Source: Raphanus sativus
Taxonomy: Eukaryota > Streptophyta > Magnoliopsida > Brassicales > Brassicaceae
Direction: 5' to 3'
Length of the DNA stretch: 64,000 bases
Assembly (NCBI RefSeq): GCF_000801105.2
Contig: NC_079516.1
Coordinates: 46,108,908-46,172,907, forward strand
This document shows, piece by piece, positions 1 through 11,897 of this stretch (within the stretch, counting starts at the first letter, position 1; every line of letters starts with the position of its first letter). Position numbers and translations under genes: made by a program. A model generated the notes under the pieces. It had not been told where the DNA came from, did not search any database, and saw nothing but the letters and a program-made list of their open reading frames with translations.

Positions 1-317
1 TTGTTTGGGTTCTTGTTACTGATTTGAAATCACATTGCACCATAGACTGTATGAATTTTTTTATTGAGTTTGAGAAACCTAAGAGTCATTTAAAAAAAAT
101 CTGACTTTCTGTTAGTTTTGTATGTGTATATATGCATTCGCATAAGCCTTATGTGGAACAATGTTCTGCTGTAAAAGGAACATGATCTGTAGTTTTGAAA
201 ATGCACGCCCTTTCTTAAATTTTTATGTTCTAAGACTTACATGACCCAGTCTTTTATCTTGTCACATGTTCATTTATGGTTTGTTTCATTTACTGTAAAT
301 ATATGTCCTTGGTGCAG
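1..317 (+). other. Intron of the NOT4-like gene
   Basis: T-rich sequence ending in a clear acceptor (TTGGTGCAG at about 309-317) just before the RING-encoding exon. The donor and the preceding exon lie outside the window. Confidence 0.7.
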
Positions 318-3300
318 ATATGTGTTTGGTGTTGGCATAGGATTGTAGGGATGGCCGAGAAAGATAAGACAGAGGGTCGCTGTCCTGCATGTCGTACCCC
401 TTACGATAAGGAAAAAGCTGTTGGGACTACGGCTACCTGTGAAAGGTACATCTTAAGCTGAAACCAAAAGAAAAAAAAATTCTTGTTCCTCTTATGGTTG
501 TATAAACTTATCCTTGTTTTTTTCTGATAATTCACCAGTTTGGTTGCTGAACTTAACAATGACCGGAAAAAATCACAGAAGGTGAAGCCTAAACCTTCAG
601 AGGGAAAGAAAGACCTTACTGGTGTGAGGGTCATCCAAAGAAACTTGGTTTACGTTATGAGCCTGCCTCTTGATCTGGCAGATGAAGATGTAATTCCATC
701 ATCTATACTAATCTCCTTGGAAAGAACTCTCATTAACATGTGATTTATTATGTTATGCAGCTTTTTCAGAGTAGAGAATACTTTGGTCAGTATGGGAAAG
801 TCGTAAAGGTAGCATTGGCTCGAACGCAAACTGGGGAGATCCAACAGTTTCCAAACAATTCTTGCAGTGTGTATGTATCCTTATTTCCTTACACAATATC
901 CATAGTATCTAGTTGTGATGAAATACTATTTGTGATTCCTTAAAGTTGAGCAGAACCCGCTTCTTTTTGAGGTCGATTAGACATGTTTACTTCTAACAAT
1001 CTTCATTGAACTCTAACATTTCATTTCTTCTTTTCTCAATCGATGTTTCACAGATATATTACTTACTCCAAAGAGGAGGAAGCAATTCGTTGTATCCGAT
1101 CCGTACATCTATTTGTTTTCGATGGTAGATCTTTGAAGTATGTGATGTTTCCTTTTCTTTTTAAGAGTAGTTAGTGTAGGTTATGTTTCGATTTCTTAAT
1201 GTTTCTGGATGTCATTAGGGCATGTTTTGGGACCATGAAGTACTGTCATGCGTGGATCAGAAACATGGTGAGCAAATATTTGTTTTTTCGCTCAGTTCTC
1301 TTTGTGAACGAGCTTACAAGCCTAATTGATTTTCGTCTTTCTTTTTTCTTCTTCTACAGCCTTGTAACAATGTGGAATGCCTTTATTTGCATGAGATTGG
1401 TTCCCAAGAGGATAGTTTCACGAAAGATGAGACAATATCAGTGCACATGAGGTAAAGTAACTAAAACGATTGTTTCAGTTAAGCTCCATAGATTGTGGTT
1501 AATTTCTTAATTTTCTTTGATACTGATAGTAATCTCTCTTAGTAAAGTATATTTTAGTTAAACTTATTAGACCCAGACGTGAATCTTTTCTATATCTGGC
1601 TTTATCTTAGCTTTCATCCCTTCTTGAAGCTGGCAGGGATTTAATCAGTTCCTTGCTCTGGCATATATGTTGTTTCAATCTGATTCTCTTGTTATTTTAA
1701 AAGGAGGATTATTGAAGAAATTACTGGTGCGGTGCCCAATTCTCCTCGGGGTTCAGGGAGTATGTTACCTCCACCAGTGGATGATTATGTTGGTAATGTG
1801 TCTATCGCAAGACAAATTCCAAAATGTGTTTTGAATGTAAGTCGCCAGCCCTTCTTGGAGCCTCTTTGATATTCTTTCTGCTGTCAGCATATTCATGAAT
1901 CACGTTGCGTTTATGTATATGATTTATTATGCTTTTGGCTTCTTCTTTCTTCGGCTTTTTTTTGCCTTTGCAGAATGCACAGAGTGTTGTTAAAACTTCT
2001 CCCCCAAATAGTAGCAACGGTCGATCTGTTAGTCTACCTGCTGGAGCCTTGTGGTACACTCTCTTGTGTTTATAATTCCTTTTTTAGTTGTGTACCTACT
2101 TTGTCCGTAACTTGTAACTGTTTTTTTCAGGGGAATGCATGCTTCAAGCAAGTCTTCCGTACCGAATATACCATGTTCGGGGGAACCCTTTAGAGTTAAA
2201 GCTGTCACAGTTCCATCTGCGGTTGCAACAAATTCAGTGCAGGTTTCTGCATCTCATAGTGATGTATCAGTGAAGCCAGCGTTAGAGGATATTCATACTT
2301 CATATGGGAATGGCTTGAAATCGCAAGAGCTATTGGATAGTAAGACTGAGTTTCCAGAGCTTTCCCTGGTTAATAGGACCCAGACCAGTAATGGTAAGGC
2401 ATTAGTTTCTGCATCTCATAGTGATCTATTAAAGAAGCCAGGAATAGAGGATAGTCGTATTTCATATGGGAATGCCTTGAAACCGAAAGATCTATTGGAT
2501 AGTCAGACGGATTTTCCAGAGCTTTCCTCTGTTAATAGGACACAGACCAATGATAAACCATTAGTTCCTGCAAATGTGGATAACACTAGAGCTATTAGTG
2601 TGCCATCAGATTGCACGAATTTTCCAGAGCCTACTTCTCAGTCTTGTAGATCCATGCTGTCCAATGGTGACGAAAATATTAATGGAGGGGTACAGAGTGT
2701 ATGCAGCGACGCGGTATCAGTGGATTCAGATAGTGTTGTGGATGGCTATGGGGGGCTAACAAGATCTGACAGTTCACATGTTGATCACGTTTCCTTAAAG
2801 TCGTCACATACAGTGGTATCCCTAGACTCTTCTCTACAGCATTGTGTCAATAAAACTAGAGAAGTTCAGCAATTGCAGAAGACTGGTATAACTAAGGCAA
2901 ATGATGTCGTCTCAAGAGAAGAAGTTAATGTGGGTACTGCTTTAATGTCTCCGTTGGTAACAAATCGGCATCTTCAAGCCGAGGATGATATATCATCATT
3001 CATTAGAGAAAGACTCAAGGATCCCGAAGTATTTAGCTGCCAGCCCATTGCGGCCAATAAAGCTAGTTTCCTACGTACTATGCAGCCTTCGTCATCCCAG
3101 TATATGGCTGAGCATGATGAAGCTAGGAGTATGTTTGGGTCCTCCTTGGCTGACAGCAGAGGAAGCAATATAGCTTCCATCTCACATGGATATAACGAGA
3201 TGCCACAGAGCGAGCCCGGTCGTTTAAATGGCAGTCGTAATCATTCTATGTTGTTACCTGACATAGGAAACGGAAACTGTGGCGTTGACTCACAGGGAAG

Positions 3301-4558
3301 CTCTAGGAATGAAATAGATGACAGAATTGCAAGTATACTGTCGTTAGATCTTGATGAATACTTGACATCACCTCATAACATGTCGAAGCAACTAGGAGCA
3401 GGTGACGTAGAGGCCAGGTCTCATAACGTAGCTAGTTACTGTGAAGTTAAGAATAACCAGTCCCGGTTTTCTTTTGCAAGGCAAGATGAATCAAATGATC
3501 AAGCTTTTAGATCGTCTAATATTTTTAACCAGAGACCCCATGGCAGTGACTTCTACCAAAATTCTTCAGAACGGCAGAGTCGTGATTTGAATACGCTTGG
3601 AATGTATAATGGTTTTTCATCTAGTTATCTCAAAGGAATGGATCATGTCCCGCAGACCTCCACTTTGCCCTCGTCCTATAAACCTCCTTGTGAGTGTGAT
3701 TTCTTATCCTTTTACCTCAAGCTTCTAGTCTTCTAGCTATATGTATAAAAATAGCTGTATCTCTACTATTTGGCTGATGCTTTTCTTTGTTATGACGATA
3801 TTATGCTTCTGTGATATCGCTTGGATATGTTCTAAAAGCATATGTGCGTGTTATTGACCGACCATTCGTGTAAAAAACTTAATCTCCTTTGCTTTTTTTT
3901 TGTCTTGTAGCTGTTGCAAGATCGCCGGTTACAGCGCCACCTGGATTTTCAGTCACAAGCCGACCTCCTCCTCCAGGCTTCTCATCGAATGGGAGAGAAC
4001 AGCAGACATTGAATGGCTTTTCAGGTAAGTTTATATTTATGTTGAAGATCCCTTCTTTATTGCTCCGGGCTTTTTTTCTGTTATAGAAAAGTGAAAATTT
4101 TGTTATCATTCTGTGTAGGGAACCATCGTTATTCTGAATCACCAGTGTACAACACCACCCCATATCATCAGTCACTTCCAATTGAAAACAATGGTGGTGT
4201 CAGGGATGTTGAGTTTCTGGATCCTGCGATTTTGGCTGTTGGCCAAGGCATTGAGAATCCAAGCCTAGATTACAGATCAAACTTTCAAGGAAACACAAAC
4301 ATGTTTTCAAACGAGACAAAGCTTCAACAACATCATCTGGGAATGCAGAGCCCCTTGTCTTCACATCAAAACTGTAGACTCACTGATTCTTTGGGGATGG
4401 CATCAAGGTTTATGGATCAATCTAGAAATGTGGCATTGCCTAATAGCCACTGGGATGGGTTGAGTAACGAGATTCAAAGTCAAAACAGGTTCCAGAATGA
4501 GAGATTTATTGGGTCAACTAATCGTATGAGTGGTTACAATGGGACTTTCAGGATTTAG
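318..4558 (+). CDS. NOT4C: NOT4-like E3 ubiquitin ligase / RNA-binding protein, 5' partial
   Basis: CCR4-NOT complex component homologous to yeast Not4/CNOT4: a RING-type ubiquitin ligase that also binds RNA, acting in mRNA decay and translational quality control. Eleven exons are visible: 318-445, 539-689, 761-870, 1054-1137, 1219-1267, 1360-1451, 1704-1836, 1974-2053, 2131-3689, 3911-4024 and 4119-4558. They join in one frame of 979 residues. The first shows the second half of a C4C4 RING (ICVWCWH, then CPACRTPYDKEK); the first half lies upstream of the window. An RRM follows at visible residues ~72-155 (RNLVYVMSLPLDLADED, EYFGQYGKV), then a CCCH finger (CHAWIRNMPC...ECLYLHE). The long exon 2131-3689 encodes a low-complexity Ser/Asn-rich region. 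The product ends in ...YNGTFRI. TOE1 follows directly, as with At2g28540-At2g28550, which supports the NOT4C assignment over its NOT4A/B paralogues. Splice sites were placed by eye from GT-AG and frame continuity. Confidence 0.88.
2243..2566 (+). repeat. In-frame 162-bp tandem duplication inside the NOT4-like gene
   Basis: Two adjacent degenerate copies, each starting GTTTCTGCATCTCATAGTGA (2243 and 2405). They encode two ~54-residue blocks that both begin VSASHSD and contain SYGN, a LLDS-(K/Q)T-(E/D)-FPELS core and VNRTQT. Spacing is exactly 162 bp, so the reading frame is kept. The copies differ at many sites, so the duplication is not recent. Confidence 0.85.
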
Positions 4559-5516
4559 CACCATTTGCCAGCGCTTAGATCGCCTCGACCTTTGAATCTT
4601 AGCTTCTGGTTGCTTTGAAACTGAGCCAAAAGAGAGGTGGTTGTAAAAAATCTTTAGGAGGTTTATTATACTTTTCTTTATTAAAATCTCATTTGGTTTT
4701 GGAATATGTCAAATATGATTTTCTGTTATGATATTACATAAAGATTTTGTCTTTCATCTTCAGTTGATTTGGCTTTTTAACAAAATCTTAGCTTTCGATT
4801 TAAAACCATATAATTTCAACTTGTATTATTTAACCATTAGTTGACATAACTAGACCATAAATCTAGCAACTAACACCTAATTTCAACTTGTATTTTTAAA
4901 ACCACTAGTTGACTATATAACATGAGTTCTACTAAAAAAGGGTGATGGCAAAACATATGACTAGGTAGTAATTATTAATCACTCAGTAATGGAGATGTGT
5001 TGTCTCTACTACCCAAAGAGGTCGTGAGATGTTTAAAGTATTCTTTGACACCAACTAAATCCTAAATGCAGAAGATATTATAAAGTTTTGAGGAGACACC
5101 TCTTTGATTCGGTTATAAAATAATGTTACATATCGTTTTATGGAATGGACCCGTAATGTTTGTCAATGGTCTCACGTTGTATCATTTTGTACCACTAAAA
5201 AATACAATAGTTTATATTTTGGATTCTCCGACAAGGTAGGTCATCATTGGTATTTATTTGCTTTTATGCCTTCGTTGCCTTCTTACAGCTGAGTACCACA
5301 ATATACCATACGCAAATTGCGAGAAAATTATAAAAATAATTTAATGTGTTTGGTACACGGTCAGAGAAATAGCATTTACTTATCGTATTTAATTCGACAG
5401 AAACAAAACCATATCTTTTAGTACATGGCTCCAGTTTTGGCTTAATCATAGAAAACGTCCAAAGAATTTGGGTCATATTTTTGTCATGTTCGTCCATAAT
5501 TCATGCCATCTACTTC
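4559..5516. other. 3' UTR and intergenic spacer
   Basis: Starts with the probable 3' UTR of the NOT4-like gene, followed by AT-rich spacer without a convincing ORF. It ends at the left breakpoint of the 4,279-bp tandem duplication. Confidence 0.5.
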
Positions 5517-5750
5517 TCAAAATTTGTGATGGGTTTCGAGTAATAATAGACAAATTTATTTAGCATTACATAATAATTCACCTAAACTAACTAAACTATA
5601 TATATTTACCAGGCACTAATAGTTTGGTGGTAAGGTTAATTTTAAGCAAAATATAAACCTGTACTGAAACTAAGTTGATGTTGTTTGTTCAGACAAAAGG
5701 TGAAGTGTCTTAAATTTTATTAGCAAATCTAGAAAGATCAATGGTCGTTG

Positions 5751-6011
5751 CTCCCTCCGTTTCTTAATAAGTGTCGTTTTGACATTTTTCACACAGATTA
5801 AGAAAGTTGTTGAAATATATGTAAGTTGTAATTAATTGTACCTCTTTGACCAATAGTATTCGAGATAAATAAAATTATTTATAAAATCAATGCAGTTTGT
5901 AATTAATTTTCAGCTGAAAATTAGTATAATTTGCATTAGAATTGTAAAGTGACACTCTTTGTGTAAAAAGAAAATGAGCTTAAAATGACACTTATTATGA
6001 AACAGAGGGAG
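5751..6011. mobile_element. Stowaway-like MITE, copy 1
   Basis: 261-bp element with terminal inverted repeats: left CTCCCTCCGTTTC, right GAAACAGAGGGAG. It is followed by TA; the left TA is degenerate (TG). Non-coding. The TIR matches the Stowaway (Tc1/mariner-derived) consensus as I remember it. Close relatives occur at 10030-10290 (by tandem duplication) and 58940-59200. Confidence 0.85.
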
Positions 6012-7618
6012 TATTGTTTTTTCTCTATTTCTGGGAAATTAGTTAGATTTTGATTCAGACACATGATTTATAACAAAACTAAACTATAGATCGTGATAAT
6101 TTAAATCCTAACTTAGTCAGTCAGCTCAAGTTAGTCGTTTTAGTGTTGCGGTGAATCTCGTGATTAAATACACCGCAAGAAAGTGTGTTCAAAGGATTGT
6201 CGGCTAAAGATAGTGTGATAATCCTACTTTATTTGAAAAGAATGATAATAATTCGTTCAAAGAAACATGTGAGTTAAGATTACTGATAAAGGCATACGAT
6301 ACGAGTCGTAGGAAAGGACCATTTTTGGAGTAATGTGGATAATAATTTAAGTTTTTCTAAGACATCACATCTCTACTGAATATCATTACATTACCCCAAC
6401 GGTAGATAGACTTTGAGATTTGATTTGACAGAACAAGAGATCGAGAATCTCTTATTTTGCCTTTTAGCTTTGACAATAGGCATAACAAACAAAACACACA
6501 AAAAATCTCTAAACATTTGATGACTAAATAGAAAATACAAATATATGATGTTTTTTTTTTAAGTTTTCTAGGCTAGGGTGTTCCTACATGTGGTAAATTT
6601 AGACGGTATATCATTCGGTCCATTCCACTTTGTTCCAAAAGTTAAACCAGTTTATAATATGATAGATTTTTTGTGGTTGTACTATATAGTATATGGTTAG
6701 GTACTAGTACTACCATATGCACAACTCTATCGTTTGTAGTTAAGTTACTATATTTGACACGTGATTTCAGAATATAAGTATTTATTTGGTCATATCCGAT
6801 ATATGTATACAAATAGAAAGCTAATGTTTTCTACACGAATCCTTTGGGGTTCCGAAGAGGCAGCCAAAGTTGTCACATCCTATCACTATCTCTCTCTTTA
6901 CTGTTGTTCTTTTCAATTATTGCTTTTTAATATATCAAATCATCAAGTCACATATCGACAGAAATCCAACTCTCAATATATTGTATTGGAAAAATCTGTT
7001 TCACCAATAATAAACATCATGGTTACACATTTACACTAAATTAATGTCTCTAGTTACAATTGGTAGATAGTTTTTTAACTGAACAAAACTATATAGTTTG
7101 TGTGATAATATCTGTTATGTAATTAATATCATAACCATATTCTATCTTTAGAAAATGTGGATTGGATGTATGGATTATTTCATTTGTCAAAAATGTAGAT
7201 TGGATATACGGGATCGAAGGTTTCAATATTAGTAAGCTGATCTATTTCAGATAGAAAACTGATTCGATTTAATTTATCCGATCTGATATAATTTTTACTA
7301 ATACTATAGCTTTTAAATAGTTCAAATTAGTTAAGCTGGAATTGTATTTAAAAAAAAAAATTAGATCTAATTTGTATAATTTGTTAATTATATAATTTGT
7401 ATTGTTAATAATATATATTATATAGTTTAGATGTGTAAATATACCAACGATAATATTTCCTTTTCATGTTATTCACAAAATTTTTGCCTTCCAGTTTCCA
7501 AGAGTCTTTTCTTTACACATAAAACATTTTTCACATCGACGATAAGGAAAAGCATACCCCCATTTTATATTGAATCCAAATGCCATTACACACATTGTTT
7601 TAAAGCCTCCTCCGTAAG
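6012..7618. other. Intergenic DNA 3' of TOE1 copy 1
   Basis: AT-rich spacer with no ORF resembling a protein. It is repeated without visible difference at 10291-11897. Confidence 0.5.
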
Positions 7619-9860
7619 TTAAGGTTGTGGATAAAAGTAACCAAGAGAGGAGGCACTGTCATTGGGAGATTGCTGCCGGAAATTAGAGAATCCTGATGAT
7701 GCTGCTGCAACTGAGAACAACTGTGGTTGTGTTCCTGGTGGTTGCGGTCTCATGGCGCTGGTTTGGCCAGGTCCTTGCCATCCCCAGTTACTCATCATCC
7801 CTCCTCCTTCAGCTTCACTTCTCTTCTCTGTTGCTCTTCCCTAAATACCAAAACATAACAAACAAACAATGACTCATTGTATGTTTTTTTTTTTACATAG
7901 TTTTTGTCTTGTTGTTACACTTCAGATTATAGGTTTTTTTTTTTTACCTCGACAGGATTGTTATAACCGTTCCAGTAGGAACCATAAGGAAGAGGTGCAT
8001 TAACCGGCTTTCCCATGAACTCATTACCTATCTGCAAGCGTTGTAAGACAATAAGAAACTTTTTTTTAAACCATTTTCCAGATATTGGTGTTGAGAAATT
8101 ACCGTTAAACTAACTCCACGCTGAGTTTCATAAGTGTTAGAAGGGTAATGAAAGAGCCTTCCGTTTTGCTTTGACGCATTCCCGGGAGAAAGTGACATTC
8201 CTAAGCTGAGATCAAGCTTGTTGTCATGACCACCTTCATAAATAAATAAAACAACAATCAGGAAGCTATGTGTTTATAGACTGACGATGAAAGTATACAT
8301 AGACTAGATTATGAACGTTACCTTGGTTATTGGTCTCAGAGTTAATCTCATTCTGGTATGAACTAAGCTCGAAGTTGGTTACTGCTTCCCTACCATTAGA
8401 GCTTATCGCAGCCTTATCATAAGCCCTGTTTTCAAGAACATAGTGTGTTCAGAAAGAGATAAAACTATAGTGAAGTTCTTCTTAAAAGAGGGGACAAAAC
8501 TTCAAGAAAGAAATTAAGGTTTTGTTTTTCTGGCAAAACAAGTAAAGATTTTCATGATCATTGTTTAATATGACCTTGCAGCTTCTACTTCGCTGTCGAA
8601 CAGCCCAAGGTAAACATACCTGCAATTCAACCATCTTAAAAATCCCCAACACATTTGAACAATCTCACCACTTTTTGGTTTCCAATTACTAAAGACACCA
8701 TTCCTAGTCATTACTTCTAAGTAAGTGCTCAGTTCAAAGAGAAAGGCTCACTTTTTACCAAGAAACTGACCCATCCTAGCTTCCCATCTCCCACATTTGT
8801 GTAATGTAACTCCTCGATACTTGGAGCTTCCCCTTGAGAAACCTGTGCTCTGTCGACGAAGTATGTGCACAAACTCTTCCTTGCTCAAGTTTTGAACCTG
8901 TTTCATATCTTCCTCGTAATCGCCGAGAGTGAAGTTGATATCAGCATCTACTCCTCTAAATTTGATAGCAGCTCGATCATAAGCTCTATACATATATATA
9001 ACAAAGAAACAAGATCACTCATCTATATAGTCATAATCCAAACACAAAAAAAGATCCTGAAGAATGATCTAAAACTTTACCTAGCTGCGGCATGAGCAGT
9101 GTCAAAACCACCTATTGGTGAAAAATCAAGAAGATTGTTAAAAATGAAATCAAGAAGACAAGAACTAGCTTTTTGCAAGCATAATGAAATTATTATAAAT
9201 CTTTACCTAAATAGACTTGTTTCCCACAATCCCTGCAAATAATAAAAACCAAAACAGAGTTTTTGATTTTTAATAAATTTTCACAAAGTATAAATAAAAG
9301 TTTTTTTTTTGTTTTTATATTTTGAAATCAATTTCAGAAACTAAAGCAAAAAGTTCAATTAGTGAAATTTAAATGAATAACAAGTCTTTTTACCATATAT
9401 GTGACTCCCATCGACCAGTTCTTCTGTAGAAGGTAACTCCTCTGTACTGCGAACTCCTTGACCTCGGTCCTCTCCGACTCTTTTTCACCGGAGCCGGCGC
9501 CGGCGCCGGAGCCACTAAGTTTGTTTCTCCTTGGCTCGATCCATCGAAAGAGAGATCTATCCAGCTTCTGGAACTCGACCCCCGTAGATGCCCGCAGTCT
9601 CCAGCCACCGGGAAAAACTCTTTAGTCACGGCGGTGCTTTCATCTCCTCCACCTCCTCCTCCGCCGTCGTCGCCGCTGCTTCCGACTTTTAAAATATCGA
9701 AACTTAGAGTAAAATCACGAGTCGAGCAAGAATCTTCATCTGCCTCCGCATTGATGACCGACGACGTCGACGTCTCTGACCGGTTCCCGGAGCCATCAAA
9801 ATTTGTGATGGGTTTCGAGTAATAATAGACAAATTTATTTAGCATTACATAATAATTCAC
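7619..9860 (-). pseudogene. TOE1/RAP2.7 duplicate copy 1: 5'-truncated, chimeric start
   Basis: AP2-family floral repressor related to TOE1. Exons read down the minus strand: 9860-9394, 9232-9207, 9111-9081, 8985-8752, 8619-8575, 8425-8322, 8233-8103, 8031-7948, 7840-7619. The first 26 codons of TOE1, including the start and the MLDLNL motif, were cut off at the duplication breakpoint. The frame nevertheless stays open across the junction to an ATG at 9860 in intergenic DNA, giving a 21-residue novel leader (MNYYVML...) joined to DGSGNRSE. The spliced frame is 1,344 nt (447 residues) and keeps both AP2 domains and the miR172 site. The DNA upstream is the former TOE1 3' flank, with no TOE1 promoter or 5' UTR, so it is listed as a pseudogene although the frame is intact. 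Confidence 0.8.
7687..7707 (-). promoter_or_regulatory. miR172 target site in TOE1 copy 1
   Basis: The plus strand reads like miR172 itself (AGAATC-C-TGATGATGCTGC), so the minus-strand transcript is complementary. It matches the remembered miR172a sequence at 18 of 21 positions, and one mismatch is a G:U wobble at miRNA position 7. It lies in the last exon over codons for AAASSGFS, the usual place in TOE/AP2 genes. Confidence 0.85.
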
Positions 9861-10029
9861 CTAAACTAACTAAACTATATATATTTACCAGGCACTAATA
9901 GTTTGGTGGTAAGGTTAATTTTAAGCAAAATATAAACCTGTACTGAAACTAAGTTGATGTTGTTTGTTCAGACAAAAGGTGAAGTGTCTTAAATTTTATT
10001 AGCAAATCTAGAAAGATCAATGGTCGTTG

Positions 10030-10290
10030 CTCCCTCCGTTTCTTAATAAGTGTCGTTTTGACATTTTTCACACAGATTAAGAAAGTTGTTGAAATATATG
10101 TAAGTTGTAATTAATTGTACCTCTTTGACCAATAGTATTCGAGATAAATAAAATTATTTATAAAATCAATGCAGTTTGTAATTAATTTTCAGCTGAAAAT
10201 TAGTATAATTTGCATTAGAATTGTAAAGTGACACTCTTTGTGTAAAAAGAAAATGAGCTTAAAATGACACTTATTATGAAACAGAGGGAG
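10030..10290. mobile_element. Stowaway-like MITE, copy 2 (carried by the tandem duplication)
   Basis: Same element as 5751-6011 at an offset of exactly 4,279 bp. It was copied with the duplication, not by independent transposition. Confidence 0.85.
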
Positions 10291-11897
10291 TATTGTTTTT
10301 TCTCTATTTCTGGGAAATTAGTTAGATTTTGATTCAGACACATGATTTATAACAAAACTAAACTATAGATCGTGATAATTTAAATCCTAACTTAGTCAGT
10401 CAGCTCAAGTTAGTCGTTTTAGTGTTGCGGTGAATCTCGTGATTAAATACACCGCAAGAAAGTGTGTTCAAAGGATTGTCGGCTAAAGATAGTGTGATAA
10501 TCCTACTTTATTTGAAAAGAATGATAATAATTCGTTCAAAGAAACATGTGAGTTAAGATTACTGATAAAGGCATACGATACGAGTCGTAGGAAAGGACCA
10601 TTTTTGGAGTAATGTGGATAATAATTTAAGTTTTTCTAAGACATCACATCTCTACTGAATATCATTACATTACCCCAACGGTAGATAGACTTTGAGATTT
10701 GATTTGACAGAACAAGAGATCGAGAATCTCTTATTTTGCCTTTTAGCTTTGACAATAGGCATAACAAACAAAACACACAAAAAATCTCTAAACATTTGAT
10801 GACTAAATAGAAAATACAAATATATGATGTTTTTTTTTTAAGTTTTCTAGGCTAGGGTGTTCCTACATGTGGTAAATTTAGACGGTATATCATTCGGTCC
10901 ATTCCACTTTGTTCCAAAAGTTAAACCAGTTTATAATATGATAGATTTTTTGTGGTTGTACTATATAGTATATGGTTAGGTACTAGTACTACCATATGCA
11001 CAACTCTATCGTTTGTAGTTAAGTTACTATATTTGACACGTGATTTCAGAATATAAGTATTTATTTGGTCATATCCGATATATGTATACAAATAGAAAGC
11101 TAATGTTTTCTACACGAATCCTTTGGGGTTCCGAAGAGGCAGCCAAAGTTGTCACATCCTATCACTATCTCTCTCTTTACTGTTGTTCTTTTCAATTATT
11201 GCTTTTTAATATATCAAATCATCAAGTCACATATCGACAGAAATCCAACTCTCAATATATTGTATTGGAAAAATCTGTTTCACCAATAATAAACATCATG
11301 GTTACACATTTACACTAAATTAATGTCTCTAGTTACAATTGGTAGATAGTTTTTTAACTGAACAAAACTATATAGTTTGTGTGATAATATCTGTTATGTA
11401 ATTAATATCATAACCATATTCTATCTTTAGAAAATGTGGATTGGATGTATGGATTATTTCATTTGTCAAAAATGTAGATTGGATATACGGGATCGAAGGT
11501 TTCAATATTAGTAAGCTGATCTATTTCAGATAGAAAACTGATTCGATTTAATTTATCCGATCTGATATAATTTTTACTAATACTATAGCTTTTAAATAGT
11601 TCAAATTAGTTAAGCTGGAATTGTATTTAAAAAAAAAAATTAGATCTAATTTGTATAATTTGTTAATTATATAATTTGTATTGTTAATAATATATATTAT
11701 ATAGTTTAGATGTGTAAATATACCAACGATAATATTTCCTTTTCATGTTATTCACAAAATTTTTGCCTTCCAGTTTCCAAGAGTCTTTTCTTTACACATA
11801 AAACATTTTTCACATCGACGATAAGGAAAAGCATACCCCCATTTTATATTGAATCCAAATGCCATTACACACATTGTTTTAAAGCCTCCTCCGTAAG
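10291..11897. other. Spacer between the two TOE1 copies
   Basis: Duplicate of 6012-7618. It serves as the 3' flank of TOE1 copy 2; the part nearer 9860 would be the only upstream DNA available to drive copy 1. Confidence 0.5.

Noticed and set aside
6761..7622. ORFs of 92 and 63 residues, repeated at 11040-11901
   Set aside because: Their identity reflects only the recent tandem duplication; neither shows a domain or gene-like composition.
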